A stretch of 48,598 nucleotides of DNA, from positions 1 through 48,598 of the forward strand of contig JBBSBK010000016.1 in NCBI GenBank assembly GCA_038251315.1. The letters run 5' to 3'. Position 1 is the stretch's first letter. Each line of letters opens with the position of its first letter. Of the stretch, positions 1 to 7,219 are shown piece after piece. The translations under genes and the position numbers were made by a program. The notes beneath the pieces were generated by a model. The model worked only from the letters and a program-made list of their open reading frames with translations, ran no database searches and had not been told where the DNA came from. This DNA comes from JBBKXP01 sp038251315. GTDB lineage: Bacteria; Pseudomonadota; Alphaproteobacteria; Rhodobacterales; Rhodobacteraceae.

Positions 1-310
1 GCCCGGCCGCCGAACTGGTCGCCAGACGGAACGCCGGATCGTGGCGCAGCGCATCGGCATCATCGTGGTCGCGCCAGCCCTGCGCCGCCAGCAGCACGCC
101 GGTGCGAATAAGCGAGGCGAGGTCGTGCGTGACGTCGACCTGGCTGCGCGGATCCGTCAGGCGGGAGGTCATCCAAGCGCCGATGCCACTCTGCTCGACG
201 ATCTCACGCAAGAGCACCGCACCGGGATCGCCAGTCAGTCTGTCAACGCGACTTTCGATGCGCAAAGAGCGGTTGAAACCCATCGTGACCGGAAGTAACA
301 TTTCACCCAT
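1..310 (-). CDS. IS1380 family transposase, N-terminal part
   Basis: The minus strand reads from an ATG at 310-308 and stays open to the window edge (103 codons visible). The product contains GFNRSLRIESRVDRLTGDP, then THDLASLIRTGVLLAAQGWRD and HDDADALRHDPAFRLATS, which I recognise as the conserved N-terminal block of IS1380-family DDE transposases. In-frame ATGs at 301 and 283 are alternative starts; an in-frame TAG at 356-358 excludes a longer protein. The catalytic DDE region lies outside the window, so whether the element is active cannot be judged. It is transcribed in the same direction as the dehydratase and smc genes. Confidence 0.8.
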   Translation of the reverse strand, partial: MGEMLLPVTMGFNRSLRIESRVDRLTGDPGAVLLREIVEQSGIGAWMTSRLTDPRSQVDVTHDLASLIRTGVLLAAQGWRDHDDADALRHDPAFRLATSSAAG

Positions 311-412
311 GCGTGCGTCCGATGCTGCTGTCGGTTTGTGTCTAGCAGCTTGAATCTACAGTACTTTCAGGCGCACGCAACCAATCCCTTCCGCTTTCGA
401 TGAATAAGGGGG
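1..412 (-). mobile_element. Right part of an IS1380-type insertion sequence, cut by the window edge
   Basis: Positions 1-310 encode an IS1380-like transposase start on the minus strand. The 100 bases upstream of it hold no other gene. Read on the minus strand, the probable end begins near 408-412 with a C-rich CCCCCTTATTCAT-like terminus, directly beside the stop codon of the next gene (414-416). The exact terminus and target duplication cannot be fixed because the other end lies outside the window. The transposase call is fairly firm; the boundary is inferred. Confidence 0.5.
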
Positions 413-413
413 A

Positions 414-1334
414 CTAATACAAAAACCACCCCGGTTCAGCATTGCCGCCGCAGATCACGACGCCGACCCGTTCGTCCTTCTCCGGCACATAGGCCCCGGA
501 TGTCAGCGCCGCCAGCGCCGTCGCCGCGCCCGGTTCACCGACGATCCGAGTGTCGGCCCAAAGCTGCTGTTGGGCGGCCAGCACCGCCGCGTCGTCGACG
601 ATAACTGACACCGTGTTGCCCTTGGCCAATAGGTCGAACGCCAGCCGCCCGATATTGGGCGCACCCAGCGAACTGGCCGCCAGCCCGCTGGCCTTGATCC
701 TTGCATCGACGCCGTCGCGCAGGGCGGTGGCGTAGGTTGTGGTGCCCGTCGTCTCGACGCCAACTACCCTCACCGATGTGCCGAACCACGCCGAGGTGCC
801 GCCGATCAGCCCGCCGCCGCCAATCGACACGATGACCGTGTCCAGCCCACCGGTCTGGTCGGCAAACTCACGGGCCAGCGTACCTTGTCCGGTCAGCACC
901 AGCGCGTCGTCGTAGGGGTGCAGCGGGCGCGCGCCCGTTTCAGCGGCGTAGGCGGCAAATTGTTCCAACACCTCGAACGGGTCATCGCTGCCCACGACCA
1001 CCTCGGCCCCAAAACCGCGCATCCGCCCGATTTTCACGTCGCCCGCATAGGCTGGGACAAAGATCTTGGATTTCACCCCAAGTTTCGTCGCCGCATAGGC
1101 CACCGCCGCGCCGTGGTTGCCCCCCGAAAACGCCACGACCCCGATATCGGGGCTGGGCGCGGACAGCAGGGCGTTGAAGGCACCGCGCACCTTGAACGAT
1201 CCGGTGTGTTGGGTCTGTTCCAGTTTCAGGGCGATCGGCGTGGGGCCGTAGCCGTCAACCCACAGGATTGGAGTCTGGCGGACATGCGGCGCAATCCGGG
1301 CGGCGGCGGCGGTGATAGCTGATGGTTTGGTCAT
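414..1334 (-). CDS. PLP-dependent serine/threonine dehydratase family protein
   Basis: This 306-residue protein belongs to fold-type II PLP enzymes (threonine/serine dehydratase and racemase group, including the EutB-like branch), which eliminate ammonia from hydroxy-amino acids in the cytoplasm. The Schiff-base lysine is K48 in TGSFKVRGA, the substrate loop is SGGNHG at 70-75, and the phosphate-binding glycine loop is SIGGGG at 170-175. There is no C-terminal ACT domain, so it resembles the catabolic rather than the isoleucine-regulated form. The start overlaps the stop of the micro-ORF at 1331-1414 by ATGA, which suggests translational coupling behind smc. The stop codon sits within a few bases of the inferred IS1380 end, so the last residues may have been altered by the insertion. 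Substrate is not determined; serine/threonine racemase is an alternative. Confidence 0.85.
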   Translation of the reverse strand: MTKPSAITAAAARIAPHVRQTPILWVDGYGPTPIALKLEQTQHTGSFKVRGAFNALLSAPSPDIGVVAFSGGNHGAAVAYAATKLGVKSKIFVPAYAGDVKIGRMRGFGAEVVVGSDDPFEVLEQFAAYAAETGARPLHPYDDALVLTGQGTLAREFADQTGGLDTVIVSIGGGGLIGGTSAWFGTSVRVVGVETTGTTTYATALRDGVDARIKASGLAASSLGAPNIGRLAFDLLAKGNTVSVIVDDAAVLAAQQQLWADTRIVGEPGAATALAALTSGAYVPEKDERVGVVICGGNAEPGWFLY

Positions 1335-1414
1335 GCCAGACGCTCCTTCAGGCGTTTGGCAAAGTCAAGACAGGCAGAGTGGGCCTTGGCCCTCGCTTTG
1401 GGCCAGCCCTTCAT
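1331..1414 (-). CDS. Possible 27-residue basic microprotein or leader peptide
   Basis: An ATG at 1414-1412 opens a 27-codon frame starting MKGWPKARAK and ending RLKERLA. It begins 7 bases after the smc stop and ends in an ATGA overlap with the dehydratase start. The product is basic, with no signal peptide or membrane segment. The exact fit between two genes suggests it is translated, either as a small protein or only to couple translation. A chance frame in an operon spacer cannot be excluded. Confidence 0.35.
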   Translation of the reverse strand: MKGWPKARAKAHSACLDFAKRLKERLA

Positions 1415-1421
1415 GCCTTTG

Positions 1422-4400
1422 TCAGGCGACCATCGCCGCCGCCTTTTTCAGGTCGACCGACACAAGTTGGCTGACCCCCTGTTCGCCCATCGTGACACCA
1501 AACAGGCGGTCCATCCGGGACATCGTGACGGCGTGGTGGGTGATAATCAGGAATCGGGTGTCGGTGCGCCGGGTCATTTCGTCCAATAGATCGCAGAACC
1601 GGGTGACGTTGGCGTCGTCCAGCGGTGCGTCGACCTCGTCCAGCACGCAAATGGGCGCGGGGTTGGCAAGGAACACGGCAAAGATCAGCGCCAATGCGGT
1701 CAACGTCTGTTCGCCGCCCGATAGCAGCGACAGCGTCGACAGTTTCTTGCCCGGCGGCTGGCACATGATTTCCAGACCAGCCTCGAGCGGGTCGTCGGAT
1801 TCGACCAGCACCAGCCGCGCCTCGCCACCGCCAAACAGATGCTTGAACAGCAGGCCAAAGTTGTCGTTGACCTGTTCGAACGCGGTCAGCAGCCGTTCGC
1901 GCCCTTCCTTGTTCAGGCTGGATATACCGTGTCGCAGGGCCTTGATCGCACTTTCCAGATCGGTCTTTTCACGCACCAGATTGTCGTGTTCGGTCTGCAC
2001 CGCGATGGCGTCTTCCTCGGCCCGTAGGTTGACCGCGCCAAGGGCATCGCGTTGCCGTTTCAGGGCGTTGACCTGATTCTCGATGACGTCGGAGGCGGGC
2101 ATCTGGTCAGGATCGACGTTCAGTGATTCCAGCAGTTGCTGCGGTGTCACTTCTTGTGCCTCGTGGATCCGCTCGATGGCATAGGTCACGGTTTCGCGGG
2201 CGGCTTCGGTGCGGGCATCCGACCTTGCACGCGCCTCGCGGGCCTCGGACGCCAGCCGTTCGGTGTCGCGTTCGGCCATCGCCGCCTCGCGCAAGGCGGT
2301 TTCGGCGCTCGCCAGCGTGTCGGCGGCGGCCTTGCGCCGCGCTTCGGCGGTGTCGATGGCGTCGGCCAACTCGCTGCGTTTGGCCGCGATGTCGGCGGGG
2401 GCGCGGGTAGCTTCGGCCAGTTCGATTTCGGTTTCGGTTTTCCGTTCAGCCAGTTCCGCGGTGCGTTTGCTGGCCGTGTCCAGCCGATGCCGCCAGCCGC
2501 TGACTTCCTTGATGATTTCCTGCGTGCGACGGGTCCGCGCCTCGCCCTCGCGGCGCAATTCGTCGGCACCCGACCGGCGCGACATCATCGTGATCCGCGC
2601 CGCCTCGACCGTCATCTTGATGTCGTCGATACCGGCGCGGGCAGCCCCAAGGTCGCCCAGATCGCGGGCGGCTTTTTCGGCTTCGGTCAGCGCCTTGCGG
2701 GCGGCCATCGCCTCGTCTTCGTGGCGTTTCACGGCCAGACCAAGCGATTCCAGCTTGCCTTGGGTCAGGTTGCGGTCCGCTTCGGCCCGTGACAGCGCAC
2801 GGGCAGCGTCGGCGACCAGTTGATCGGCGGCGCGCCGTGCGCCGCGTGCGGCCTGATCGGCGGCGGTGAGGTCGGCGAGCCGTTTGGTCAGCACCTCATG
2901 GGCCTGTGCGGCACCTTGGGCGGTTGACGATATTTCCTCAAGGTCGCGCTTTAGTTCAACCAGCCGGTTGAGCTGTTGCAGGCGCAGCGCCGCCGCCGAT
3001 GGCGCATCTTCGGCCCCGGCGCGGAACCCGTCCCAGCGCCACAGATCACCGTCGATGCTGACCAGCCGCTGCCCCGGTTTCAGGGCGGGTTGCAGGCGCG
3101 GCCCGTCGGCGGCATCGACCAACCCGACCTGACCTATACGGCGTGACAGCACATCGGGCGTGGTGACGTAATTGGTCAATGCCCTGACACCGTCGGGCAA
3201 GGGTTGCGGCGTTGTGTAGGCGGGCAGGGTGGCCCAGCCGGATTTGGCGTCGGCAGTGATGGCGGGTGCCCGCAGGTCGTCGGCGAGGGCCGCCCCCAAG
3301 GCCTTTTCATAGCCGCCTTGGACATGCAGCAAGTCCATCACCTGACCGCCCTCGGTCGTGTCGCGTTGGACCAGACGGGCCAGAGCCGCCACCTCGGCCC
3401 GGAGCGCGGTCGCCTCGCCCTCGGCGGCGGACCTTTGGGCGCGGGCCTCGGCCTGCGTCAGCGTCGCCTCTGCATTGGCGGCGGTCGTCAGGGCCTGTTG
3501 TTCAGCAGCCCCGGCAGTGGCGAAATCAGCCTCGGCCCGCGTGAGGGTCGTCTGCGCCTCGGCCATTGCAGCCTTGGCGCGGGTGGCTTCGGTTTCGGAT
3601 CTGGCGAGCGTGGTGCGGTTATCGTCCAACAGGCGCTGCGCCGACTGGTGGCGGGCGGCAAGGCGGGCGACGTCCTCGGTCAACTGGCTCAGGTCGGCCT
3701 CGTTGGTCTGCAGGATCGATGCGGCGTTGTGCGCCTCGGCTTGGGCGGCGGCCAGCCGGTCGTCGTGGCCCTGCGCGGCCTTGCCGATTTCGGCAGCTTC
3801 CCAGTCCAGCCGAGCAATGGTTTCGCCTGCGTCCTTGTTCAGCCCCGCCTCGCGGTCGATGTCGCGGGTCAGTTGGTCGATCCGTCCCGACAGCGTGTCG
3901 ATGGTCGCAAGGGCGCGGGCCTCTTGATCTTTCAGCGTGTCGCGCTGGACCTGCAGGCGTTGCAGGACGGCACCCGCAATCGCTTCCTCTTCGCGCAGGG
4001 GCGGCAACCCTTCCTCGGCCCCGGCGCGGGCTTTCGTCGCCTGCCGGGCCGCAGATTCGGCAGCGGCGGCAGCGGTGGTGCGGTCGCGCAACTGGGCGAT
4101 GGCGACATTCAGCGCCTCGTCAGCCTCACGCCAGCGACGAAATAGCAGCAGGCCCTCGGCGCGGCGCAGGTCGGTGCCGATTTCGCGGTAACGCGCGGCC
4201 TGACGCGCCTGTCGGGCCAGTTGTGCCAGTTGCGCGGCCAGTTGTTCGATCACGTCATCGACGCGCGACAGGTTGATTTCGGCCCCGTTCAGTTTCAGTT
4301 CGGCCTCGTGACGGCGCTGATAAAGGCCGCTGATCCCGGCAGCCTCTTCCAGAATCCGTCGGCGGGATTTGGGGCGAGCGTTGATCAGCTCGCTGATCAT

Positions 4401-4841
4401 GCCCTGTCGCACCAACGCGGGCGAATGCGCCCCGGTCGACGCATCGGCGAACAGCATCTGCACGTCGCGGGCACGCACGTCCTTGGCGCCGACCTTGTAG
4501 GCTGACCCTGCGTCGCGGGTGATCCGACGGATGATTTCCAGATTGTCGGCGTCGTTGAAACCGACGGGCGCAAGCCGTTCGGTGTTGTCGATGACCAGTG
4601 CCACCTCGGCAAAGTTGCGCGCCGGGCGGGTCGCGGCCCCGGCAAAAATCACGTCTTCCATCCCGTCGCCGCGCATCGCGGTGGGGCGGTTTTCGCCCAT
4701 GACCCAGCGCAGCGCCTCGAGCAGGTTGGATTTGCCGCAGCCGTTCGGACCGACAACGCCGGTCAGCCCGTCCGCGATGATAAGGTCGGTCGGATCGACA
4801 AAGCTTTTAAAGCCGTTGAGGCGTAATCTGGTGAAACGCAA
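1422..4841 (-). CDS. smc: Chromosome segregation protein SMC
   Basis: The 1139-residue product is the structural maintenance of chromosomes ATPase, which dimerises to compact and segregate the nucleoid with ScpA/ScpB. Visible parts in order: N-terminal ATPase half with Walker A GPNGCGKS at 31-38; a long coiled coil rich in Ala, Glu and Arg; a hinge region around residues 490-620; the second coiled coil; and the C-terminal half with signature LSGGEQ at 1040 and Walker B CVLDEVDAP near 1065-1073. Length matches alphaproteobacterial SMC (about 1150). The conserved N-terminus (M)RFTRLRLNGFKSF begins on a TTG codon (4841-4839), with no ATG or GTG nearby, so a TTG start is assigned. No scpA or scpB lies in the window. 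Confidence 0.97.
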   Translation of the reverse strand: MRFTRLRLNGFKSFVDPTDLIIADGLTGVVGPNGCGKSNLLEALRWVMGENRPTAMRGDGMEDVIFAGAATRPARNFAEVALVIDNTERLAPVGFNDADNLEIIRRITRDAGSAYKVGAKDVRARDVQMLFADASTGAHSPALVRQGMISELINARPKSRRRILEEAAGISGLYQRRHEAELKLNGAEINLSRVDDVIEQLAAQLAQLARQARQAARYREIGTDLRRAEGLLLFRRWREADEALNVAIAQLRDRTTAAAAAESAARQATKARAGAEEGLPPLREEEAIAGAVLQRLQVQRDTLKDQEARALATIDTLSGRIDQLTRDIDREAGLNKDAGETIARLDWEAAEIGKAAQGHDDRLAAAQAEAHNAASILQTNEADLSQLTEDVARLAARHQSAQRLLDDNRTTLARSETEATRAKAAMAEAQTTLTRAEADFATAGAAEQQALTTAANAEATLTQAEARAQRSAAEGEATALRAEVAALARLVQRDTTEGGQVMDLLHVQGGYEKALGAALADDLRAPAITADAKSGWATLPAYTTPQPLPDGVRALTNYVTTPDVLSRRIGQVGLVDAADGPRLQPALKPGQRLVSIDGDLWRWDGFRAGAEDAPSAAALRLQQLNRLVELKRDLEEISSTAQGAAQAHEVLTKRLADLTAADQAARGARRAADQLVADAARALSRAEADRNLTQGKLESLGLAVKRHEDEAMAARKALTEAEKAARDLGDLGAARAGIDDIKMTVEAARITMMSRRSGADELRREGEARTRRTQEIIKEVSGWRHRLDTASKRTAELAERKTETEIELAEATRAPADIAAKRSELADAIDTAEARRKAAADTLASAETALREAAMAERDTERLASEAREARARSDARTEAARETVTYAIERIHEAQEVTPQQLLESLNVDPDQMPASDVIENQVNALKRQRDALGAVNLRAEEDAIAVQTEHDNLVREKTDLESAIKALRHGISSLNKEGRERLLTAFEQVNDNFGLLFKHLFGGGEARLVLVESDDPLEAGLEIMCQPPGKKLSTLSLLSGGEQTLTALALIFAVFLANPAPICVLDEVDAPLDDANVTRFCDLLDEMTRRTDTRFLIITHHAVTMSRMDRLFGVTMGEQGVSQLVSVDLKKAAAMVA

Positions 4842-5084
4842 CTGCCCGCGCCCAATGTGATTCCGTTAGTGGCAGAGTTTGCCGGGGCAGGGCGCCCCGA
4901 GTCAACGCGGTGCCCCTGTATCTGGGTCAAAACAGGCGATTATCCACAAGATATTGCCCTTTTGGACTGCCACGCAGATCGGAGCGCATCGAAAATCCCG
5001 CCGCAGACCCCGCCCAACAGGTCGCAATCCGCCTTGACGCTTCTGGGTGCAGGCCCCATCAAGGTCGGGCAAGGTTCCCCAAAG

Positions 5085-5265
5085 ACGGTGCAAAGCATCA
5101 GGGGATGAATTGGGAATGTGGAAGGGTCCATCCGGCATCGGAGACCTCAAGCCACAGCCGCCCCCGCGACTGTATGCGGTGAGCGTCCTGTCAATTGGCC
5201 ACTGGGTAAAACCGGGAAGGCGACAGGAGGCATCGACCCGCAAGCCAGGAGACCGGCCTCGCAAC
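5085..5265 (+). promoter_or_regulatory. Cobalamin (AdoCbl) riboswitch upstream of cbtBA
   Basis: The stretch carries hallmark cobalamin-riboswitch blocks in order: GACGGTGC near 5085, TTGGGAATGTGG near 5110, the B12-box segment AGCCACAGCCGCCCCCGC followed by GACTGT at about 5150-5172, GGCCACTGGG near 5198, CCGGGAAGG near 5213, and AAGCCAGGAGACCGGCC at about 5241-5257. It lies on the plus strand just before a cobalt transporter gene pair, as expected for B12 feedback on cobalt uptake. The exact 5' edge of P1 is uncertain by about 15 bases. Confidence 0.93.
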
Positions 5266-5279
5266 GATGTAACCAAACC

Positions 5280-5297
5280 CCCGTCGGGTGTGACGGG
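5280..5297 (+). promoter_or_regulatory. Hairpin overlapping the cbtB ribosome-binding site
   Basis: CCCGTC (5280-5285) can pair with GACGGG (5292-5297) across a 6-base loop. The 3' arm runs into the purine-rich ribosome-binding site GGGAGAGGAG just ahead of the ATG at 5311. No T-tract follows. This suggests that the riboswitch controls translation initiation rather than termination; that mode is inferred from position. Confidence 0.5.
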
Positions 5298-5310
5298 AGA
5301 GGAGCAAAAG

Positions 5311-5487
5311 ATGAACCAGACCACCAAAGCCGTGGCGATTGCCCGCGCAAACACCGATATCCTGTCGATCACGCTGGCCGCCGTTCTGGGGCTGGGCCTG
5401 ATCTTTGTCGCCGGGTTCGCCCATAGCGCGGCGCTGCATGACGTGGCCCACGACACCCGCCACGCCATCGGGTTTCCCTGCCACTAA
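5311..5487 (+). CDS. cbtB: CbtB-type cobalt transporter small subunit
   Basis: This 58-residue membrane protein has one hydrophobic segment (about residues 18-38) and a C-terminal metal-ligand tail with His38, His43, His47, His51, Cys57 and His58, ending GFPCH. That layout is typical of CbtB, the small partner of the riboswitch-controlled cobalt transporter CbtAB. The start is the ATG at 5311, behind a strong GGGAGAGGAG site. A longer frame opens upstream, but it runs through the riboswitch and is not coding. cbtA follows after 18 bases. Expression should fall when cobalamin is plentiful. Confidence 0.92.
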   Translation: MNQTTKAVAIARANTDILSITLAAVLGLGLIFVAGFAHSAALHDVAHDTRHAIGFPCH

Positions 5488-5505
5488 GGTGGCAGCCCAC
5501 ATCAC

Positions 5506-6180
5506 ATGACCAAACCATTGTTCGCCGGCGCGTTGTTCGCCGGCCTTGCGGCGGGGCTGATTGCCGTCCTGCTGCATTATGCGTTGCTGGCCCCAATGCT
5601 GCTTGAGGGTGAGTTGTATGAAACCGGCACGCGGGTGCATTTCAGTGCAAGCGGTGCCCAGTCCGAGGCCGGTGGCCCGCCGATCTGGTCACAAATGGGC
5701 CGCCAGATTGATACGTTTGCGCTGACCTTTGTGACGTATGCAGGTTTTGCCCTGCTGCTGAGTGCGGCGATGGCCTTTGCGGTGCGGTCTGGCGTGGTCG
5801 TCACGTGGCGGTCGGGGCTGGTCTGGGGCCTGTGCGGGTTCGCCGCGACGTCGCTGGCCCCCGCAGTTGGGTTGCCACCGGAACTGCCGGGGACCATCGG
5901 GGCCGACCTTGCCACTCGCCAGATCTGGTGGCTGGGGTGCGTTGGGGCGACCGCGGTGGGTTTGGGCCTGATCGGGCTTGGGCGCGGGATGGTGCCGCTG
6001 GTGATCGGTGTCTTGCTGATCGCGGCGCCGCATCTGATCGGTGCACCGCATATCGACACCTACTTTGGGGTCGCGCCGCCGGAGCTGGCGGCGCACTATG
6101 TCACCCACGCGCTGGGCGTTGCGGCGGTCGTCTGGGTCGTGATGGGCGGCGTCGCAGGCTGGTTCTGGCAGCGCGCCTAG
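5506..6180 (+). CDS. cbtA: CbtA family cobalt transporter membrane protein
   Basis: The 224-residue product has about five to six predicted membrane helices and the family-typical GLPPELPG motif near residues 122-129, between helices. CbtA is the main membrane component of the CbtAB cobalt uptake system found under cobalamin riboswitches in proteobacteria. It lies 18 bases after cbtB on the same transcript. Conserved histidines include H24, H188 and H197. Its stop codon overlaps the stop of the convergent DUF1636 gene by four bases (CTAG, 6177-6180), so there is no room for a terminator between them. Confidence 0.92.
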   Translation: MTKPLFAGALFAGLAAGLIAVLLHYALLAPMLLEGELYETGTRVHFSASGAQSEAGGPPIWSQMGRQIDTFALTFVTYAGFALLLSAAMAFAVRSGVVVTWRSGLVWGLCGFAATSLAPAVGLPPELPGTIGADLATRQIWWLGCVGATAVGLGLIGLGRGMVPLVIGVLLIAAPHLIGAPHIDTYFGVAPPELAAHYVTHALGVAAVVWVVMGGVAGWFWQRA

Positions 6181-6509
6181 CCGGGAACGCGCCCGACCAG
6201 ACAAAAGCGCAACTGACCAAAGGGGCGGGCATCGGTGACGATGCCGCCTTTTTCCGTGGCGTAAGCTTTGGCGAAATCCGCGATTTCCTGCGTTTGGGTC
6301 GCTGGATCGACGTTGTGGAACAGATAGACGGGTTTACCCGGTGCGCGAAAAGCGACGGCGGTCGGGTGGCCGCAGGTATTCATGCAGTCGGTGGTGTTCA
6401 CGTTTGTTTTGCCGCCAAGCAGTGGTCGTAAAGAGCGGGCGAGCGCCTTGCCCTGCGGTTTTTCGCCATCGGCATGGCATCCGGCGCAGATCGTGATCGT
6501 GTCGGTCAT
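6177..6509 (-). CDS. DUF1636-type putative metal-binding, thioredoxin-like protein
   Basis: The product is 110 residues from the ATG at 6509. It shows a CxxC pair (C8, C11) and a later Cx3C pair (C42, C46: TDCMNTCGHP), the pattern of the DUF1636 family, small proteins with a thioredoxin/2Fe-2S-ferredoxin-like fold that often occur next to cobalt transport or cobalamin genes. Here it ends tail to tail with cbtA, which fits that association. It is nevertheless the third gene of a minus-strand operon after tpa and the GNAT gene, 14 bases behind the latter. Whether it carries an iron-sulfur cluster, cobalt or neither is unknown. Confidence 0.8.
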   Translation of the reverse strand: MTDTITICAGCHADGEKPQGKALARSLRPLLGGKTNVNTTDCMNTCGHPTAVAFRAPGKPVYLFHNVDPATQTQEIADFAKAYATEKGGIVTDARPFGQLRFCLVGRVPG

Positions 6510-6523
6510 CGCGGGCCTGTCCG

Positions 6524-7219
6524 TCACGTCCTGAGGGGGGATTTCTGCTGCCCGTCCGCGTCGAAATTCGCCACGTCCAGCCAGCGCACGAATTCGGCCC
6601 GGATCGCTGGCCAATCCTTGTCGATCACCGCAAACCACGCGGTATCGCGATTGCGCCCTTTGTAGTGGGTGGCCTGCCTGAATGTCCCTTCGTAGGTGAA
6701 CCCCAGCCGTTTGGCGGCCGACACCGAAGGCGCGTTCAGCGCGTCACATTTCCATTCGTAGCGCCGATAGCCCAACTCGTCGAACACGCGAGACATCATC
6801 AGAAACATGGTTTCGGTGGACATCGCCGTGCGTTGCAGGGCGGGGGAAAAGTTGATGTGGCCCACCTCGATCACGCCCGCGCCGGGGTCGATGCGCAGAT
6901 ATGTTGCAACACCCACAGGCGTGCCGCTGCCGTCCAGAACCGTGTGAAACAGCGGGTCGTCGGTCGTGCAGGTTTTGTCGACCCATGCCCGGAAATCGGC
7001 CAGCGACGTGAACGGCCCATAGGGCAGGTAGGTCCAGATCCGATTATCGGCGTCCGCGACAAAGGCGTCATACAGCGCTTGCGCATGGGCAGCGGGGTCA
7101 AGCGGGACCAGCGTCACCGCCCGCCCCACCATCGGGGTGCGGGGCGGGCAGGGCCGGGGCAAGGTCACGTCAAGGGGTGCGCCGATAGGCTGGCCAAGCG
7201 CATTTTTGTGGTCGCTCAC
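6524..7219 (-). CDS. GNAT family N-acetyltransferase (RimJ-like)
   Basis: The 231-residue product is a GCN5-related acetyltransferase of the RimJ/RimL-like type that uses acetyl-CoA. Recognisable parts are GVATYLRIDPGAGVIEVGHINF (strands 3-4), then a pyrophosphate-loop region around PALQRTAMSTETMFLMMSR, and the terminal NAPSVSAAKRLGFTYEGTFRQ motif typical of this subgroup. The start is assigned to a GTG (7219-7217) that overlaps the tpa stop as GTGA; a longer frame upstream only shadows tpa. An internal ATG (MVGRAV) would give a shorter protein. Its place behind tpa suggests a link to amine or sulfonate metabolism, but the substrate cannot be told. Confidence 0.85.
   Translation of the reverse strand: MSDHKNALGQPIGAPLDVTLPRPCPPRTPMVGRAVTLVPLDPAAHAQALYDAFVADADNRIWTYLPYGPFTSLADFRAWVDKTCTTDDPLFHTVLDGSGTPVGVATYLRIDPGAGVIEVGHINFSPALQRTAMSTETMFLMMSRVFDELGYRRYEWKCDALNAPSVSAAKRLGFTYEGTFRQATHYKGRNRDTAWFAVIDKDWPAIRAEFVRWLDVANFDADGQQKSPLRT

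Noticed and set aside
5047..5310. N-terminal extension of cbtB through the upstream region
   Set aside because: The region is a cobalamin riboswitch and the ATG at 5311 has a strong ribosome-binding site and gives a normal CbtB length.
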